A DNA stretch of 64,000 nt. It comes from Neodiprion pinetum (taxonomy: Eukaryota > Arthropoda > Insecta > Hymenoptera > Diprionidae). A program made the position numbers and the translations under genes. The stretch covers positions 38,161,077-38,225,076 of the forward strand of contig NC_060233.1 of the NCBI RefSeq assembly GCF_021155775.2, written 5' to 3'. Under the pieces are notes generated by a model that worked only from the letters and a program-made list of their open reading frames with translations, was not told the origin of the DNA and did not search any database. Below, piece after piece: positions 27,051 through 40,753 of this stretch (positions within the stretch are counted from its first letter, which is position 1; the number at the start of each line of letters is the position of its first letter).

Positions 27051-27106
27051 TTTTTTACTCTTTTTCTTTTTTCTTTTCTTTTTTTTTTCTTTTTTTTTTT
27101 TTTTTT
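27051..27106. repeat. Poly-T / T-rich tract
   Basis: More than 50 nt of nearly pure T with scattered C, about 600 bp upstream of the channel start codon on the minus strand, where it reads as an A-rich tract. A nucleosome-depleting role is possible but not shown. Confidence 0.85.
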
Positions 27107-30100
27107 GTTTCTTACAGACATTTTTTTCTTGTTTCCTTTTCTTGGTTTACCGCACACCGACGCATTCTTCGTACCATCTAATTCATCCTGATGTAAATAT
27201 TATAGGCAAGAAACTCGCGCCGTAACGTATAAACCTGTTCTCCGAAAAAATTTGCGTTTATAATATGCATGCCTTAACTATCGTGCGTGTAACGGCTACT
27301 ACAATATTATTATACATCAATTACGACGAGATGCGGCGACGCCGTAACGTTCCGGCTGCGAAATTTATAACGGGTGAAAAACATCCCGCCACTCAGACTT
27401 AATGACAATTTTTATTTCTTTTTTTTTTGACCCATCTGTAAAGTAAACCAGCTACCATGAATTTCAGTAATTTCATATGAGTTGGATTTGCCGGGGATTT
27501 TATTACTCTTTTACAAACTCTGTGATGTTCGGGCAGCCTGATTCATCGCAGAGAAATAATTTGTTCAAAGAACGAAAAATTTGTCGCGTAAAAATCGTTG
27601 TCAGTGGCGGAGTTTTGAAATTTTCGAACGAAGATTGTGCGAAAATTTCGGATGTTTAAAACATCAAGCGCAAGAGTAACAATATTGCTTTGGCTCGATC
27701 ATTGATTTGGTCATCTCTGAACGCAAATCGGTGAAAATTGACTGTTATCGGTGAATGCGTACCATTAGAATTTGCAGGTATGAATAAAGCAGCGAAAGAA
27801 TCAGCGACATTCTGGCAAGAAGCAGGCCATTGATCCGTGACCGCATATTTGATTCGGCGCAAATATCAACAGAGGTCTGAAATAAACCGTCATGCGATAT
27901 ATCGATCTCACTAAAAATGAATGAAGCTTTTTCGCACCACTTAACATCGCGTCACGCATTGCCTGAGCACGTGTTTAATTCGAAGCTCCGGTTGTTGTAT
28001 TCCGGACGATTCACGAGCATCGCCGACCACTTGGCAGGGCGTCAAAAATTTGAAACGAATTAAGTGTGCCTCTTTTGCGCGATCTAATTTTAACGTAACG
28101 TACGCACAGCCGCTGATTGTAAATTCGTTGATAAGGTGTTTTCGTCAAGTTTTAACGCTCGAAATTTATGGAGATGAATGGATAATAGGCGTTATCCGCA
28201 AGGTTGGCAATGTCGGGACAGCCATCATCCCTTGTTTCCAACTTCGTATTAGCGCGTCTTAAATTGAAGCTTATCGTTAATCTCCGAGGACGGTGAATGT
28301 AGCGTGCATGCCGTTGAATATCCGCGACATCGCGAAATTAACCGTGATATCCGCACTGGGTTATACGGCCTTTGAATTACCATATTCCAGAGTTAATTAT
28401 TTACGATTAGTAGGTAAATCCTCTTCTCCGGACTAACCAGTCTTTAAACTTCCGGCAGTGCGCCGATCGTTTTTAGTGCCAACGATCGAAAAATGACCAA
28501 GTTTCTTCCGCCAAATGAATTTCGAGTGATATCACGAAGCAAATCATCGACTCGTCTTGCGACCATCGAAATAATCTCAGTGTTGTATAACCGCGGTCGT
28601 TGTAACAACGAATTGGAAGTTTTTGGAGGCTCGACTCAGACGGTGGCGAATCAAAATATTATTACGCGAAGGAGAAACGTGTTTCCGCAAGATGTGCAAT
28701 TTCCAAACATGTAATCTATACCTAAAACATCTACGTATTTTTTACTCCTCTGCAGAGTTCTCTACCGGGTTTTAAATAAACCTCTCTCCCTGAAGGAATA
28801 TCCCTCGCTGAAAACGCACGCGTTATGATACTTTCTTTGAGCGTGTTTAACAAGGACAATAAATAGCGCGTTAAAAAAGGGGGAAGAAACTTTAGCTCGT
28901 TTTTTCTGCAGCACAGATCGTAAGTTCTCCGGTATATTCTGCTCGGCCGTTTGTGAATATAAAAGTGCAAATGCAAAACACAAACACACGGATAGTAGTA
29001 CAGGCGATAATTTACAGCATATAAACAATTATATTTACGCACGATCAAACCGTGGCCCTGAAATAAATTTTACCTTGACGAAAATCTATAGCTCGTATTG
29101 ATACCCAGAAACTGCGAGCGTTGCGTTAATCAATCATTCCGAAACTTACGTCACATGTTATAAATGGGAATGCTTCCGATACGCGTAGAGCAGCTTGCAG
29201 AAATAATGATTTTGTCGAATGGATGAGAAGAAGCAGCGATATTCGATGATGCTTCGTATTTTGCTGCGCGAGGAAATTGGCGAGAAAAAGAAACATAAAA
29301 AAAAAAAAAAAAGAAATAGATATACATCGGAAATTGGCGAACGAAATGTTGATTCCAAATGATGAATCGGGGTCGGTGCGGAGAATCGGATAAGGCTGCA
29401 GTAGATATTCTCGGCAAAAGCTTTTTCAGATACAACCCATCGGACCGAAATCCCGTTTTCCCACCGTAATGTTAACGTACGCGTTCGTCACTATATCGAT
29501 TCATTTCGTTACCCGTACGGACGAAGCGGATGCGTTATCATTTTGACAGGGAACCCTCGACGAATATTCCCACTATTCCGAGTTTACCTCGGCGTAATTG
29601 ACGCGCTGCGTTACGTTACACGTTTTGAATTCCCGGATGATGCGAGGCTTGCATTTGATTAATGAAATGTTTGACTTGTTGAACAAGCAAAATCGCTTGT
29701 CACATCAGCGACTTATAGCATCACTCGCGCCTTGAACAAACTCCAATTTAAGACGCACCCTGAATTATAATAAATATTAATTACGAATTTTAAAATACAC
29801 AAACAGAACAGCTCACGTATCATCATATCGAGGTTGTTGGTCGTAGGAAATAATTGCAGCCTTGATTGCGCGTCTTGATTATTATCGCTAGTTCACTTAA
29901 CCGAAATCCTGTGGGCGTCCGAATGAAATCTGCCGGAACATGAAACGTCTCGGAGATCTGGCTCCCGGAGAGTTAAGTACACAATACCCGCTACTGTCAG
30001 GAAGAACGTCTGCAGACGATGGGCAGCGCGAACGTGAACAAGACGGTACACAGATGTGGGTTGTTTGTTTCGTACGCGTTACATTGTGTTCCGAGACTTT

Positions 30101-33100
30101 GTTCGACCCATTCAAGGCTCGAGGCTGTTCTTCCACCGCGTGGATACAATGCGGTGCGCTTGTATCGCAGGGCGTTAATTGAAACGCGCCGCATAATCGG
30201 CTGTATGCGGATAATCTGCTAGTCGAAGTTTGGAGGAGGCCGAGAAAAGTTGATACAGAACGTTGCTAGAACGAGGTGACGAAAAAAAGAGAAATTGGAA
30301 AGAGCTTGGTGGGCGATGAAAATATAATATTTTACGATCGTTGTGAAATATTATTCGAAAGGCTTGCTCTCGTAAAAACCTTTAACGATTATTACGCTTA
30401 TTTATTGAATGGTTTATTTATAAGAGGAGGAAAAATAAACAACACTGCGTAAAATGAACTCGCATGCATCTTTATATCTGTTATACCGTATTTGCATATT
30501 GATAAACCGTCAACAAGTCAACAATCTACATACTTTTGTTGATATGGCAGTGAGCCCGCATGTGATCGCATCACCGTTTTCACCGTCAAACGTCAAATTT
30601 TTACTAGACATATTTTTAGCCCAAAACAAACGAGGCCACCCACTCGACTTGGCAAACTTGTTTCAATCCTGCAGGTAAAAAAATTAACCATTTGGATGGC
30701 TTGGATCGAATACGCGCACGGTCATGCGGGAAATATTTTAATTTCATTAGCGTTGAAAAAACTATCCTTTTTTTTATATAAATACATAGTTCAAGGAATG
30801 CAATTCCTCGACATTCGACGATCTCTGATTCAATTTCCCAAAGTACCGCATGAAGAATATATATCAATAAAAGCTGAGTATAAATGTCCAAATTTTTCTT
30901 TGCAACGTAATGCGTTCCTTCAATCCAAACAGGTGCCTTAAGCTAGGTTTTTATGGACCGGTTGGATATATTTCGATGCGAAGTAGCGACAGTAAATTTA
31001 GGTCAGCCATGTTGGGTCAGCCGTAAACAGACGTTTGATTTGACAAAACGAAGAGCCGAGAGATTCGGAGGGAATTTTTTAAACGATCATCGTGAATCAA
31101 GTCGAATCACGGACGTGTAGAGAAAAGCTCGCGTGATCTTTCGAATTGCGAAGCCAACCGCGGCTCGACTTGGATTGGGGCCAGCGATCCGTATACAGCA
31201 GCTCCGTCAAATCACCGAGTTCGCGATAACTCTCATCTCGCTTTTCACCGATAATTTTCCGAGTTGACGATTGACGTAACTGTCATTACTGTTATTAACA
31301 TTACACTTATAACCGTTTTTCCCCGCAGTGCATTTTCGCGAACGGGATGCGCGGCGAAACGTTTGTTCGCAGTGTAAAAACTTCGGAACAGTGATAGGCG
31401 ATGAGAAAAGTTTCGAATCCCGATCCCCTTTTACTCCGTGATGTATCGCATCCTACGTAGTAAAGACTTTGATACTTTAGCGGATTACTCGTCCGTTAGC
31501 CCCTGCAGTCTAGAAACGACGATGCAAGACGCGTAGACAGCCGGGATATAACTAGGTACAACTATCCGTGGAAAACTGATCTCGAAAAGTCGTAGTCGAT
31601 GAAAAGTCTTGCAAGTTTGCCGTTGCTAAATCGGCAGATCCCGTAAGAAATTGCAGAAAATCCAATCTCGAGGATTCTGGCCAGGCCTAATACCTGTCTC
31701 CTTTCATGAAAGAACTACACTCTAAGCCGTGTGGATAGAAATATCGTACAGACTGACGAAAATATTAAGCGGAATACGAATTTGGATACGCAGATTCTGA
31801 ATTAGCACGTTTGTAGGTTTATCTGTAAATTGACTTTGAAGAAGGAAAAGTGGAAAAAAGCTGTTAAAATTACATTTACGCTATTTTTCAACATAATTTG
31901 AAATCCCATTTCAACGAAAAGAAAATCAATACGCTGTAGATACCTTTTGTCGAATAATAACTTTCGATTCGCGTGTAACAAGAGATTGAATTAGCAACAA
32001 TTAGATTAGATCGACAACGGTTGTAGGAAGATGAATCGAGGGAAACACGAAGCAGTGCGTGTGCATTTAATTGACTCAGAGACCTTAGAGTGATTTTTGT
32101 GCCAACTTGTCGTGATCGAGTTTGTCCTACAGACGCTGTCAAAGAGCATTCGTATAATACGTTTGCTGTGTGATATAGTGGATTTCTCGAGATTATATTT
32201 TCATAACAAAATATTCCCCGTCTGTCTCAGCGGTTCGATGATCCTTTGAGGTATGATCGTGTGAGAAGATCAGCGACACGTTGACATACGCGCATAGTTG
32301 GAGGCACTCAAAGTAAAGTCGACCGTATAACTGACAGTCTGTTCCAAATTCAAGTAGTCTTAAGCGATGCTGGATCAGACGAAATCGACGATATTTGAAG
32401 AAAACAAATTATTCGTTCTCATCTGGCGGTACCTGCAGAGTGCAAACAGAATTTCTGCTCTCCTTTCTTTGATTCAACAATATTTACGAACAGTATAAAT
32501 TTTTTTACGAAAATATATCGTCGCATTTTTTGTTATAACTGTGCAAAAAATGAAATTAATTGTTGTTCTCGTTGATAGGAAATTGTTGCTACGATGAAGA
32601 AAATTGAATTTATTACGAAACGCGAGCGCGTGATGGGAAAAACATGTCACAATATTTAAAAAAAAAAATTGCAACATCTATAACGTAGGAAACCTATTAC
32701 TGTCAAATGAATTTCTCCTTCGATTAACGATGAAAAAATTTAAAGCAAAATATTATTCCACAAATAGATTTTACCTCGGGAAAATATAGAGATTATTTTT
32801 TTTCAAATTGAAGTCACGTACGGCATAAAAAAAAAAAAAAAAAAAAAATACGGCTCGAATTTGTGGAATATTAATCCTCGGCATGGTCAAGTAACTAATT
32901 ACCCTAGTTTTTTGTCCCATGTTTTCCATTAACCACGCGGTGAAAAGTAGTAGTAATCCTCTGAGCTCCAGATACCCGTAAGCTTTTACCTGCACGATAA
33001 GGATGAGAGGTTTAAGCCTTAAATATTTACGCAAAAAATTGTACGATATTGGGTTCACATTTTTCTAATCTATCTTCGCGTCTGCGCGTAGTAGAACAAT

Positions 33101-34780
33101 CTTTTTACTATTTAACAATTCACGGAATGCCAAGACAAGTGCAAAAAAGTAACGAAAATCAATCGATTAAATTTCTATCAATATTTATTTTCTTAACGTA
33201 GTCATTACAGAAATATCGTTTCCAAAGACTTGGATAATATAATCAAACAAATCGAATCAGAGAAGGGTGAATTTTAATTCTTACAACGACTTGCTCTACA
33301 ATCAATAAATGAAAACGTATCACTTTAATTTTTCACATTCAAAAATCTCAATCTTACCAAAAACAGTTATACCTTACAGTGCATAGAGAACCTAATTGAA
33401 CGTGCATTTATTATAAATCCCGAATCCCGTTGAATAGAGACGAAAAAATTCACCGAAGATGAGGTTGTAGTTTACGGATGATTGAAGGGGGTTGGTAAAA
33501 ATTGAGTAAAACTTTCAAGAAAAATATCTCACGCGCATTATATTACGTCTTATAGGGTGATCCATCAGTTACGACAAAGCGATCGTAGCTGGTTCATCCG
33601 ACAAAAAGCGGATCGATACCTTAAAGCATGGGGTTTGGCTGAGCGAAGGTGGGCGATAAATTTTTGCCAAAAAGCACTCAGACCCTAGAATTTCGCACCT
33701 GGGATCCTGTCTCGTCTTTCTCGCCTCGGGGCCTCGCGTATAGTCTAGATCCCGCGGTTTTAACAGGTGCTCCACATCTGCTCGGTTCTTTTTAGCCTTG
33801 GCAAAGCGTTCAAAACGTCGCCGTTTGACAGAGGAATGGACAAAGCTGGAGACACGAGCCGTGGATTCCGAGTTTCGGTTGACGATGAAATTTCGCGGGA
33901 AAAAATAGACCCGCAATATATATTTTACTTATATACGTACTAGAGGAATGATAGGTGCGATCGATGTGAGGCGATAAAAACGGGCCCAAATTCATTGTCC
34001 GTAATATGCGGTAAAAATCACGCGATTTACACTCAGTAAATAATTGTTCGACGTTTGATATGAGGAAAAAAATGATGTTTGTATGTGAACCTATCAAACA
34101 ATTTACCTGGCATGAGGAGGAAAATTTTGTTTCATTGGATAAAAATTTATTACGAACCGTAATAAAAAATGGGTTGTTGTGAACAAACAAATTATCCAAC
34201 CGGTTTATTCCCATTAAAATTGAACTTTCCTCTGCAGGGTTAGGTGTAATTGGCGAAAGAATTCGACTCACCGTGTTTTCGCACGAACATTTCCCCTCGT
34301 TTATCTCGGCACTGTATCCTGACCCCGGCTCCTAATCCTCAAAGTTTTCAATCGCAAATCTCTCGGGATTCCTTCCGTCGACAGGACGACGTACGCTGCA
34401 CTATCGGATAACGCCCGGAGTAAAGTGAGAATTTATCGTTCATCCTGCGCGCTAACGATCCGTTCGTTATCGCCGTCAAGTTGCGAGCATATATATGTAT
34501 AGATATCTGACATGTGTGCAGATATTTCGCGTAAAAGTGGAGAAAGAAAAAAGGGAAAAAATAAATTTCAGGGGGAAAACCACCAAGACAAATCGAAAGT
34601 CAATCGATAACCGGCACTTTATTCGACCGACCGATTACATCCACGGCGTTATCTTATCGCTGCCGGATTTCAACGACACAACAGAGGGAGGGGTGGGGGA
34701 GGGTTGCGACTTGCGTGCATCCAACCAAGCGTAATTTCACCGGTCGAAATTAGACCGGGAATACGGGATATATATGCTAC

Positions 34781-34799
34781 AGAGAGAGAGAGAGAGAGA
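34781..34799. repeat. (GA)n microsatellite
   Basis: Nine to ten copies of the GA dinucleotide. GA runs can bind GAGA-type factors in insects, but nothing here shows that. Confidence 0.9.
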
Positions 34800-35916
34800 A
34801 GCGTGCGGATGCCACACGGCTAAAATCGCGTATTGCACTTGAAAAGTTCCATTTCGCACGAAAGCCGCGGCACAACTGATCCGGACGCACGCTCCTCGCC
34901 CGATCTTTATTAGTCTTACACTCTTGTCCCAAATTACATATATAAAAATAAAAATAGAGAACCGCCGCTGTACAGAAGCCCCACCGTGCAGTACAACGTC
35001 TTTAGCGTTCAACCCGGGCGTAAATTCCTACACGAAATTACACACTTGCGATATTTTGCACTACTGCACTTTGCAGTTCCCGGAATCCTTGCGTGTACGT
35101 AGTACAACATATTTTTGCCAATTTTGCATTTCTTTCCCTCCGACTTCTCGTAGTTTTTCAATAAATTGCGAATACTAGAATACTGGCAAGGAGTGGACTG
35201 AGAATCTCTCGCAAAATCAACGGAAGATAATGTAACTCTGTACGCTGTACTGGAGAAAAAATCACGATTGGTAAATTTTAAGACGACTTTCAAGGAGTGT
35301 TGGCTTTTCAAAATTAGTGTATATTTTCTTTAAAATGCTTTGCTAAATTTCGTTAAGTTACAAAGACGCGAATTAGTGATTTTTGCTACACGTCCATCGT
35401 TACAGTAACGTTACTAGCTTAATCTTCACATAATTTATTCATTCGAGGCCGTAAGTGTGAACGAAAAGTCGACGGTACGTGTTCAATAAGAGGCCGTTAT
35501 TATAATTCGTTTTCAAGGGAGAGTTCTGATGCATGAATGTGAGAACTATATTCGTCGATTTATCTCTCCCCCGACTTAAACGTTAGTGATCCTGCGGCGT
35601 CTCGGACTGGGGGAATCTCATCAACAAGTAGTATGGCGACGTAGCGACATAGTCACGTACATTGTACATATGCATACGAACCTTTTCAAAGGATCGAGAA
35701 CTCTCACTGGTCCAGCATGTCGGTCCAGCACTTATCATACACCTGTCGGCACGACGCACTCAACTGATTGTTACAACGGTTGTTTGAACCAACGAAAGGA
35801 CAACAAATTGTTTACTTTTTTTCTTCCCTAGCAATTTATATTCAATACTTCGTTATCGATGAAAAAAAGTAAACCGTAAACCGCGCGCACTCGCGTCGGA
35901 TGATTTATATCTCAAT

Positions 35917-36436
35917 TTATACACCGCGCGCGCTACTTTCGGACTCGGTGTTAAAAACTAGCGGCGTTGGTAAAACAAACCGAGATAATCGCTGCCCCGT
36001 TTTGACAGATATAACGCGTATATCGGGTGTTCGAGGTAAAAGTTTGCGAGGTACGCCATTCGCTGCGGCACCCGCGTAACTAACCGAGAGAGCGACGAGG
36101 GGAGAGCTGCCGGTCTCTATCCTCCTGATGTCCCGGGCACTCCTGGCAGACTTGCGCCCCGCGAGGCACGCGCAACATGTGGAAAACCGAGGAGGGTGGC
36201 GATCCAAGGGGAGGCTATAAGCGAGCCCGAGGGCGCCCGGCGACCCGCGGCCGATTCTTCCTGCAGAGGTCAAAGGACCAGGGCGGGACTCCGGCGACGC
36301 GACGATAACCGGACGCTGCACCGACGTTCGCGAGGCGATTTCGATTAGCAAAACACCCGAGGAGGAGTTCAAGCCCTTTCATCCCTGCCCGGTTCTCTGC
36401 CCCCAAACGAGACGCCGTGCAATGGCGGTTTCCCAC
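35917..36436. other. GC- and CpG-rich patch, possible promoter or 5' UTR region
   Basis: About 500 bp that is visibly richer in G+C and CpG than the AT-rich surroundings. It has long but unrecognised open frames on the minus strand, which is expected when stop codons are rare in GC-rich DNA. No strong minus-strand donor was found, so I cannot tie it to the channel gene 9.5 kb away. It could be an upstream promoter, a non-coding exon or a compositional island. Confidence 0.3.
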
Positions 36437-36821
36437 GGGCGGTTAAACGCAGGGCGAATTAATAATTCAGCTTAAGAGGATCGAAAAGGGATAGTATAGT
36501 TCGTGTATTCATGGGACAAGACTTAGCTTCGTCGTTCGAGCATTTGGCTATTCCTTTCCAAGTTTTTGTTCTCACAACTGACCAGTTATTTATTTCCTTT
36601 TGTTTCGTTGGGATTTATCGCTTATCTGTTCGGTAGATAAGCTGATCGTCTGTATGTGTAATAATAAATTGATGAGAGAAAAACAATAAAAAAAACAAAT
36701 CACTTTGAGTGGATAGAAATATATATATTCTTCAGTCACGTCAACAGAGAATTCTAATGTAAAATAATGGAAAATCGTAACACAAACGGCTCAAATCGGA
36801 TTAATTTGCAAAAGAATATTG

Positions 36822-37137
36822 CACTCAGAAAAATGGTTTATTAATTAAAAAGGAAAGAAAAAAAAAAAAAAAAAAACTGTTACCAGAAGAATTATTTAAT
36901 CGGAACGACTTGAATATGATATTGTTTCAATTAAAAGAAATATTTATTCGCCGTAAATAAAATATCTATTTGGTACAACGATTTCTTGCTAGTAAATATT
37001 TATTTATCGTCAATAACGAAGTTCAAATAAATCAATAGTGGTGATATAAATAAAGGTCTGTTAGGTTTACGTACAAACATGTTTTTTCTTCGTTTGAAAT
37101 GAATGTTATTTGAATGAACGAGATTTTCATCTCAGTG
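36822..37137. mobile_element. Degenerate TIR element related to the one at 10220
   Basis: The left end CACTCAGAAAAATGG and the right end ATTTTCATCTCAGTG resemble the CACTGAG ends of the 431-bp element, with two small differences. The interior is AT-rich, with an A run of about 19 nt at 36858-36876, and has no transposase. The flanks do not form an intact TA duplication, so this copy is older or eroded. Confidence 0.5.
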
Positions 37138-38945
37138 TGTAGATTTTACGAAAAAATTTCCATATTCAATTATATTTCCGGTACAGCGGCTGATCGCTAA
37201 GCTGAAGAGACTTTGATACTGCTTTATATTTTCCGTCCTCCGCTTTCTACTCACTGAATAATTACAATCAGACCTATGAGTCATGAACCTGCAGTGATTT
37301 CAAAATTTATCAACTATTACCGTACGCATGCTAAACATGGTGTACAATAATTTCACGCACGAAAGGGTTTAACCGGAATACCGAGGGTGGCTCTGGAGAG
37401 AGTGAGAGAGAGAGAAAGAAAGAGAGAGAGAGTGGTTGACTGTATCGATTATTACATGGGGTTCGGATATAAAAAAAGTTATTCCGAAGGGGAGTAAAGC
37501 TTAGTAAGCTCCCATCTTTTTCGCGGCCATAGATGCAGATCTATAAGTATATTATAGATTCGGAAATTGTAACGGTGATGTAGACAGCAAATTGAGCCGT
37601 ATAATTGTTCGCTGATAATACGCCCACTTGCTAAAGAATTAACAACAGATTATCGTGAATTTGTAGCTCTAATCGCGGGATCACTTAACCAAGGCTTTGC
37701 TATGAAAGTCGATTTTTTGTCAACCGGTTAATTTGTGGTTTCGATCTTAATGGGTTGTTAAGCCGTGATTAATTCCACCACGGTTCGACGGAAATCGAAG
37801 AAAAGAAGAGTGAGACGAATCAATGTCGCTCAATTAGCCGCCGGAACATTCGTTATACTCGGCAGCTCAAGATAATAACCGATGAGTTTTATCCCGGGTG
37901 CTTTTGCATCGTATTTTCACGCTTTTACGGCGGACTCTGAAAACGACCACGAGCAGCATTTTAAGCTTGTATCGACCGAAAGATACGCCTCGGCCTCATA
38001 CGTGTGCCGGTTCAGTTCACGTTCTACTTTACGCCAGCATCGGAGGAGAATTGTCAAATATATAAAAAAAAGAAAAGAAGGAACAATTTTCCAATAACTT
38101 AAAATCTCACGAAAACTGTCCACAAGATTTCGCTCGGATAAAATGGCAAGTATTTATGCAGGATCACGCGATTCCTTGCCTATCTTCATCTCGGCCAGAA
38201 TCGTAGCGAAGATTTTCTTGCAAAGTTCGACACATTTCAATGGTCAGAATCGCGACTCAACTTATCGCGAGATATTATACCAGAAAAGTATCGAAGAAAT
38301 ATTTCGTGGCCACTTGAGCTCTGAATTATACATATTGTGACGATTTGAACAAAAAAAACTAAAATTCATGCTCGGAAAATTAGCCGTGAGATTCTTCGGC
38401 GGTTTTTAGAAACTTACGACGTTACCGTTTTTCTTTTCAGCTCAACACTCATCGCGTACGTGAATCTGTTTGTTTCGCTCATATCGGCAGATGAATAGGC
38501 GTTAAATAGGACATCGCGTGTCAGTGACAATTCAGTTAATTGGCAACCACTGAGAAGACAGATTTCACCTCGCCGCGTTTAATCCATTGCACCTAGCTCA
38601 CGATTGATAGACAGCGAGATTAACCGGGCAAATTAATCTATAGAAACGTGTCAGGTGGTCGATTGCCAAACTTTGCGGATACTATAAATCAAAACCTGGT
38701 GTACGTATGGATATAACTGATCACCTCGACGGCGAGCTGGCCTACACCGAAGACTCTATGCGTGAGAATTATACAACTTGGAAACAAAGCGTCAATCTCT
38801 GGTTTTAAGCTTGTTTACAGGTCGGTCGCCTAATGCCTTCTCGACCTAAGGCAAACAGAGCTATCGGCTTGTGATTCGCCTACCGGTGATTAGCCGACTC
38901 TTCACTCAAGTCAAGTCACTCGCCGATGTATTTCGCTTCGACGCG
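37138..38945. other. Non-coding DNA
   Basis: No exon, RNA gene or transposon end recognised. Short open frames on both strands near 37882-38123 overlap each other and show no family features. Confidence 0.5.
37395..37433. repeat. Imperfect (GA)n / (GAAA) microsatellite
   Basis: A purine-only run of GA dinucleotides with interspersed A insertions. Confidence 0.85.
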
Positions 38946-39643
38946 TTAAGGGGGTCGTCTGGTGTGAAGGACGCTTTTTTCAGGCTTTTTGGGGTCTTTT
39001 TTTAAGACAAATCGTTGAAATAAAATTTGTCATAATATTCACACTATACTTATTGACATTTAAATAAACTTTGTGAATGTTTTGGAGACGAAATATTGAA
39101 TATAACGTAATGTATACTGCCCGATAGGATTGTATGTAAAGAAAAAAGTGTAGACATGATATTTCAAAAAGCACTAGAGCGATGCTGCTCAAATTTTCAC
39201 AGCCTCTTTATTATACCTATACTAATCACGTGAACTAGGATAATCATGATTGCTTAGTTGGTTTCTGTTTTTCAAGAAAACTTTGAAATTTGCATTTTTG
39301 TTCCATTTGTTCAGCTTGTAAAATAAAAACTATCAAAGCTATAATGATTATCCTAGTTCTCGCGATTAGTATAGGTATAATAAAGAGGCTGTAAGAATTT
39401 GGGCAGGATCGGTTTAATGCTTCTTGAGATATTAGGTCTACACTTGTTTTTACACACGTTCTTGTCGCGCCGTATACATTAAGTTATATTCACTATTTGG
39501 TCGCCAAAAAATTTAAAAAGATCGTTTATACGTCACTAAATATAGCGTGAAAGTTATGAGGAGTTTTTGTTTCAATGATTGGTTTTAAAAAGTTACTCAA
39601 AAAACCTTGAAATAAACAGCCATCACACGAGACGACCTCCTTA
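38946..39643. mobile_element. 690-bp near-palindromic element flanked by TTAA
   Basis: TTAA (38946-38949) plus GGGGGTCGTCTGGTGTG on the left faces CACACGAGACGACCTCC plus TTAA (39640-39643) on the right. The two halves are inverted copies over nearly their whole length. They match best near the middle, where a GCCTCTTTATTATACCTATA stretch around 39200 recurs inverted near 39385, and are more diverged outside. The unpaired centre is about 80 nt (roughly 39255-39335). There is no transposase. TTAA flanks suggest mobilisation by a piggyBac-type transposase; the fold-back structure is seen directly. Confidence 0.85.
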
Positions 39644-40392
39644 ATTGCAAATAGGGGAAGGGGGGCGGGGGGGCAAAACGGGGTAGGCGGGAAAAATGGG
39701 GTACCCCAAAAATTTCGCAAAAATTTTTTTGTTCGATAAAATTTCGTAAATGGCCAAAAATGACATCTAGCATCATTTTGCACTATTAAAAGCTAAAAAA
39801 AAAACATTTTTATACGTTTTGCGAAAAAATATACTTCTCGCAAAAATTAAGGGAACAACAAAATTTTCGCAATTTTTTGGTGATTTTCAACAGGCTGTAT
39901 TTCAGTGAAAAATGGTCGTGCAAGAAATGAAAAAACAAAGCTTTTGAAGCTTGAAGACTCTAGTTTTTGAATTTTTTGGTTGAAAATTTTTCGAAGCACT
40001 ATTAGCCATGCAATCCTTGGATAAAGCACGAAGAAAAAATTTTCAAAATTTTTTACGTTTTTTCTTTCGCTCTACGGGCATGGAAAAATTTTTCCGAGCT
40101 AAACCAATGCATAGGTCGCATAGCCTGTTTATTCAGCTTCAAGATGCTTTTTTTTAAACCTCGATACGACCATTTGTTTTCGAGATATCGAATTTTGAAT
40201 GCCAAAGGATCCTTTTTCACTCAACTGCTGATATCTCTGGAACTACTGGTCGCACAGCGAGCCGAAGGGCAGTTTCTTTTTCTGCAGAAAATTTCCTACA
40301 AAAATCTGTCAAGGTTATTGTCAAAAAAATTTTTTTTCCACCTGTAGCGTTAACGTGAAAAAAGAGCAAAAAAATGCCATTTTGCCTTTTTT

Positions 40393-40753
40393 TGGATAAT
40401 TGACTGTATCTTCGTCAATATGGGGGGAAAAGCTTAGGTTAGAAGAAAATTTTACAGCCTAATGTACCCCAAAGGTCCCCCTAAATCGGTAGATCGATCG
40501 GTTCAGCGGTTTTCCTGGACCGATTGATTGAAATTTTGAAAAAATTAAGGGAACAAGGTTTTTGGTTCTTAAAGAATTTTTGGATAATCGACTGTATCTT
40601 CGTCAATATTGGGGGGAAAGCTTAGGTTAGAAGAAAATTTTGCAGCCTAATGTACCCCAAAGGTCCCCCTAAATCGGTAGATTGATCGGTTCAGCGGTTT
40701 TCCTGGACCGATTGATTGAAATTTTAAAAAAATCAAGGGAACAAGGTTTTTGT
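40393..40753 (+). repeat. Tandem duplication (period 188 bp) in one arm of the palindrome
   Basis: The segment starting TGGATAATTGACTGTATCTT at 40393 recurs at 40581 with few differences and runs to the palindrome loop. Only one inverted partner exists in the right arm (about 40763-40930). The duplication therefore arose in the left arm, or one copy was lost from the right arm. Confidence 0.88.

Larger units (their letters stand above)
26648..36821. other. Non-coding DNA upstream of the Elk start exon
   Basis: No recognised exon or RNA gene. This may be intergenic or 5' UTR intron of the channel gene. It contains T-rich and A-rich tracts (near 27051-27106, 29297-29312 and 32827-32848), a (GA)n tract at 34781-34799 and a GC-rich patch at 35917-36436. 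Minus-strand open frames at 33569-33916 and 33810-34271 overlap each other in different frames and show no family features. Confidence 0.5.

Noticed and set aside
31404..31430. tRNA B-box-like GTTTCGAATCC
   Set aside because: No A box or cloverleaf arms at the required spacing on either side.
33810..34271. 153-residue minus-strand open frame
   Set aside because: Overlaps another unrelated minus-strand frame and shows no recognisable domain or splice support.
35917..36372. 151-residue minus-strand open frame
   Set aside because: Explained by GC-rich composition, which makes stop codons rare; the peptide shows no known motif.
37395..37433. GA-rich runs here and at 34781, 42743 and 45095 as GAGA-factor regulatory sites
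   Set aside because: These are simple dinucleotide microsatellites with no nearby promoter evidence.
40144..40347. 67-residue open frame, with a near-identical mirror at 40976-41179
   Set aside because: The duplication comes from the palindrome; the peptide has no transposase or other family features.
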